Shown piece after piece: positions 13,748-15,583 of a stretch of DNA of 15,583 nt; position 1 is the stretch's first letter; the number at the start of each line of letters is the position of its first letter. The translations under genes were made by a program, and so were the position numbers. The stretch is from positions 1-15,583 of the forward strand of contig DOCA01000083.1 of the NCBI GenBank assembly GCA_003503995.1, given 5' to 3'. The DNA is from Holosporales bacterium (lineage in GTDB: Bacteria > Pseudomonadota > Alphaproteobacteria > Caedimonadales > UBA9215). The notes under the pieces are model-generated. The model was not told the origin of the DNA, did no database searches, and saw only the letters and a list, made by a program, of their open reading frames with translations.

Positions 13748-14659
13748 ATGTCCTCTGAAATCGTTGTGGCTGCCCTTTATAAATTTGTTTCCCTTAAAGA
13801 TTTTAAGGAAATTCAACCGCGCTTGCTTGAAAAATGTCAAGAAGCTGGAACAAAAGGAACGTTGCTTTTGGCACATGAGGGTATTAATGGCACCATCGCA
13901 GGCTCTCGCGGGAATATTGATATTATTCTTTCTTATTTGCGCTCCGACGAGCGTTTAGCCGACTTGGACTGGAAAGAATCTTACTGTGAAGAAAATCCTT
14001 TTTACCGCATGAAAGTGCGTTTGAAAAAGGAGATTGTGACTTTGGGTGTGCCAACGGTTGATCCTAATCGCGTTGTGGGTACCTATGTAACTCCGCAGGA
14101 TTGGAACGATATTATTTCAGATCCCGAGACCATTGTTGTCGATACACGCAATGATTATGAATATGAAATTGGTACCTTCAAAGGGGCCCATGACCCTCAA
14201 ACGGAAACTTTCCGCGAATTCCCAGATTATATTAAAAAGAATCTTGATCCCAAAAAGCACAAGAAAGTAGCTATGTTTTGCACTGGCGGTATTCGTTGTG
14301 AAAAAGCGTCGGCCTATATGTTGGATGAAGGATTTGAAGAAGTTTATCACCTCAAAGGAGGCATTCTAAAATACTTGGAAGAAGTACCACTGGAAGAAAG
14401 TCTCTGGGAAGGGGATTGCTTTGTTTTTGATGGGCGAGTAGGTGTGACCCATGGCCTTGAAGTTGGTGAATACGACCAGTGTTATGGGTGTCGTCATCCT
14501 ATTACTGAAGAGGGAAAAGCCTCCGAAAAATATATGTTGGGCGTGTGTTGTCCAAAGTGTTTTGATAAAACAACCGATGATCAAAAAAAGCGTTTTGCAG
14601 ACCGTCAATACCAAATGAAGTTAGCAAAGGAGCGGGGCGAAAAACACATCGCGCGCTAA
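13748..14659 (+). CDS. trhO: tRNA U34 hydroxylase TrhO (rhodanese family, YceA type)
   Basis: This 303-residue protein belongs to the TrhO/YceA family, which in bacteria uses O2 to form 5-hydroxyuridine at tRNA position 34, the first step towards cmo5U/mo5U. An N-terminal acylphosphatase-like domain contains AHEGINGTI (42-50). The rhodanese domain starts near IVVDTRNDYE (129-138) and has the active loop CTGGIRC, with Cys178 and Cys184. A C-terminal cysteine cluster, CYGC (245-248) and CCPKC (267-271), probably binds metal. AAAGGAG (13735-13741) sits six bases before the ATG. It is transcribed divergently from iscR, next to an operon that ends in another U34-modifying enzyme. Confidence 0.93.
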   Translation: MSSEIVVAALYKFVSLKDFKEIQPRLLEKCQEAGTKGTLLLAHEGINGTIAGSRGNIDIILSYLRSDERLADLDWKESYCEENPFYRMKVRLKKEIVTLGVPTVDPNRVVGTYVTPQDWNDIISDPETIVVDTRNDYEYEIGTFKGAHDPQTETFREFPDYIKKNLDPKKHKKVAMFCTGGIRCEKASAYMLDEGFEEVYHLKGGILKYLEEVPLEESLWEGDCFVFDGRVGVTHGLEVGEYDQCYGCRHPITEEGKASEKYMLGVCCPKCFDKTTDDQKKRFADRQYQMKLAKERGEKHIAR

Positions 14660-14682
14660 GACAGCCTTCTTCTAAAAAGTCT

Positions 14683-14711
14683 AGACGTTGTCATTCGCTC
14701 TGAAAATATAA
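14683..14711 (+). repeat. Degenerate second copy of the 4703-4810 repeat core
   Basis: AGACGTTGTCATTCGCTC (14683-14700) matches AGACGTCGTCATTCGCTC (4727-4744) at 17 of 18 positions, and the next 11 bases match at 8. The terminal inverted repeats of the full element are not found here, so this looks like a fragment or eroded copy. It lies in the 107-bp gap between trhO and the GST gene. Confidence 0.65.
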
Positions 14712-14790
14712 TAATATAGATTTTGATTATTTTCATTTGTGTTTGGAAATTAGAATTTGAAATTGAATGATAGGTACAGGGCTAAAAAAC

Positions 14791-15453
14791 ATGCAATCTT
14801 CCACGTCTCTTTCTCTGCCTATTCTTTATTCTTTCAGGCGGTGTCCTTATGCTATGAGGGCTCGTTTGGCATTGGCTTTTTCAGGCCAAAATTATGAACT
14901 CCGTGAGATTTTACTGCAAGATAAACCTTCTGAAATGTTAGAGATATCCCCCAAAGGTACAGTGCCTGTCTTGCAGCTACCGGAGGGACACGTCATAGAG
15001 GAAAGCCTTGAGATTGCAGAATGGGCCTTTGGAAAAAGTGAGAAGACACTGTGGATTGGAGAGGGACGGAGACTCTTTGATGAGATGCACCGTGTGTTTA
15101 TTCCAATTATAAATCGTTATAAATACCCTGATCGATATGATCTTCCTGATGGCTTGGAATACCGAGAGCAGGGCGTTTGTTTCCTTGAAAAATTAGAGGC
15201 TCACTTGCAAAGAAAGACATTTTTATGTGGAGGTACTCTTTGTCTTGCCGATGTTCTTACTTTTCCTTTTGTGCGCCAATTTCGTGTTGTTGATCGAGGG
15301 TGGTTTGATCAAGATATTAACTTACCGGCTCTTTTAAAGTGGATGGATTTTTTTATGCAGCACTCTTTGTTTGAAAAAATCATGGAAAAACATAGCCCGT
15401 GGCTCGAAACTCGTGAGGAAAACCCGGCTCCGATTCAGATTCTTTTTTCTTAA
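14791..15453 (+). CDS. Glutathione S-transferase family protein
   Basis: This protein of about 220 residues has a thioredoxin-like N-terminal domain and an all-helical C-terminal domain. Visible features are LYSFRRCPYAMRARLAL, with the possible catalytic or glutathione-contacting Cys18 in CPYAMR, PKGTVPVLQLP with the family cis-proline, and EESLEIAEW, the usual glutathione gamma-glutamyl contact. The C-terminal domain has LCLADVLTFPFVRQF, the usual N-capping/hydrophobic staple region. The start at 14791 has AGGG nine bases upstream; an in-frame ATG at 14767 would add eight residues without a clear ribosome site. Reaction and substrate are not evident; reduction, glutathione transfer or stress defence are all possible. 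Confidence 0.85.
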   Translation: MQSSTSLSLPILYSFRRCPYAMRARLALAFSGQNYELREILLQDKPSEMLEISPKGTVPVLQLPEGHVIEESLEIAEWAFGKSEKTLWIGEGRRLFDEMHRVFIPIINRYKYPDRYDLPDGLEYREQGVCFLEKLEAHLQRKTFLCGGTLCLADVLTFPFVRQFRVVDRGWFDQDINLPALLKWMDFFMQHSLFEKIMEKHSPWLETREENPAPIQILFS

Positions 15454-15520
15454 TTTTTTAAAAAATAGAAATACATCTTGCAATACAAAAACCATTGGGT
15501 TATAAAGCATTATTCCTTGG

Positions 15521-15583
<63 letters not shown>

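Overview
The window comes from an alphaproteobacterium with moderate to low G+C content, most likely a host-associated lineage such as Holosporales or a relative. This placement is an inference. It rests on the alphaproteobacterial style of MnmA, Rsm22 and IscR, a complete isc (not suf) cluster with two desulfurase genes, AT-rich spacers, and a thiamine uptake operon that suggests scavenging.

Layout. Positions 1-640 hold no convincing large gene. They contain a promoter-like element, a structured region with a 17-codon mini-ORF (MKRNMHKETTWPPWQSV), and a strong intrinsic terminator at 507-539. tRNA-His(GUG) and tRNA-Ser(UGA) follow. Next, on the plus strand, come a YdiI/MenI-type hotdog thioesterase and a TPP riboswitch driving thiBPQ, a thiamine/TPP ABC importer. 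A 108-bp inverted-repeat element lies in the convergent gap before mnmA.

Positions 4834-13569 are one long minus-strand operon. In transcription order it reads iscR, a NifS-like cysteine desulfurase, iscS, iscU, iscA, hscB, hscA, fdx, iscX, rsm22, mnmA. Gene junctions overlap or are 1-44 nt apart. A promoter with an IscR-like operator lies just upstream of iscR. Divergent from it is trhO, then a glutathione S-transferase, and the window ends inside an initiator tRNA.

How the genes fit together. The isc genes mobilise cysteine sulfur, assemble [2Fe-2S] clusters on IscU and transfer them with HscBA, IscA and ferredoxin. The last two genes of the operon connect this to translation. Rsm22 is the bacterial relative of METTL17 and carries its four-cysteine Fe-S pattern. 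MnmA uses IscS-derived sulfur to make s2U34 in tRNA. The divergent TrhO hydroxylates U34 of other tRNAs. The region therefore reads as an Fe-S/sulfur supply unit wired to ribosome and wobble-base maturation, probably under IscR feedback. No phage, CRISPR or transposase gene is visible.
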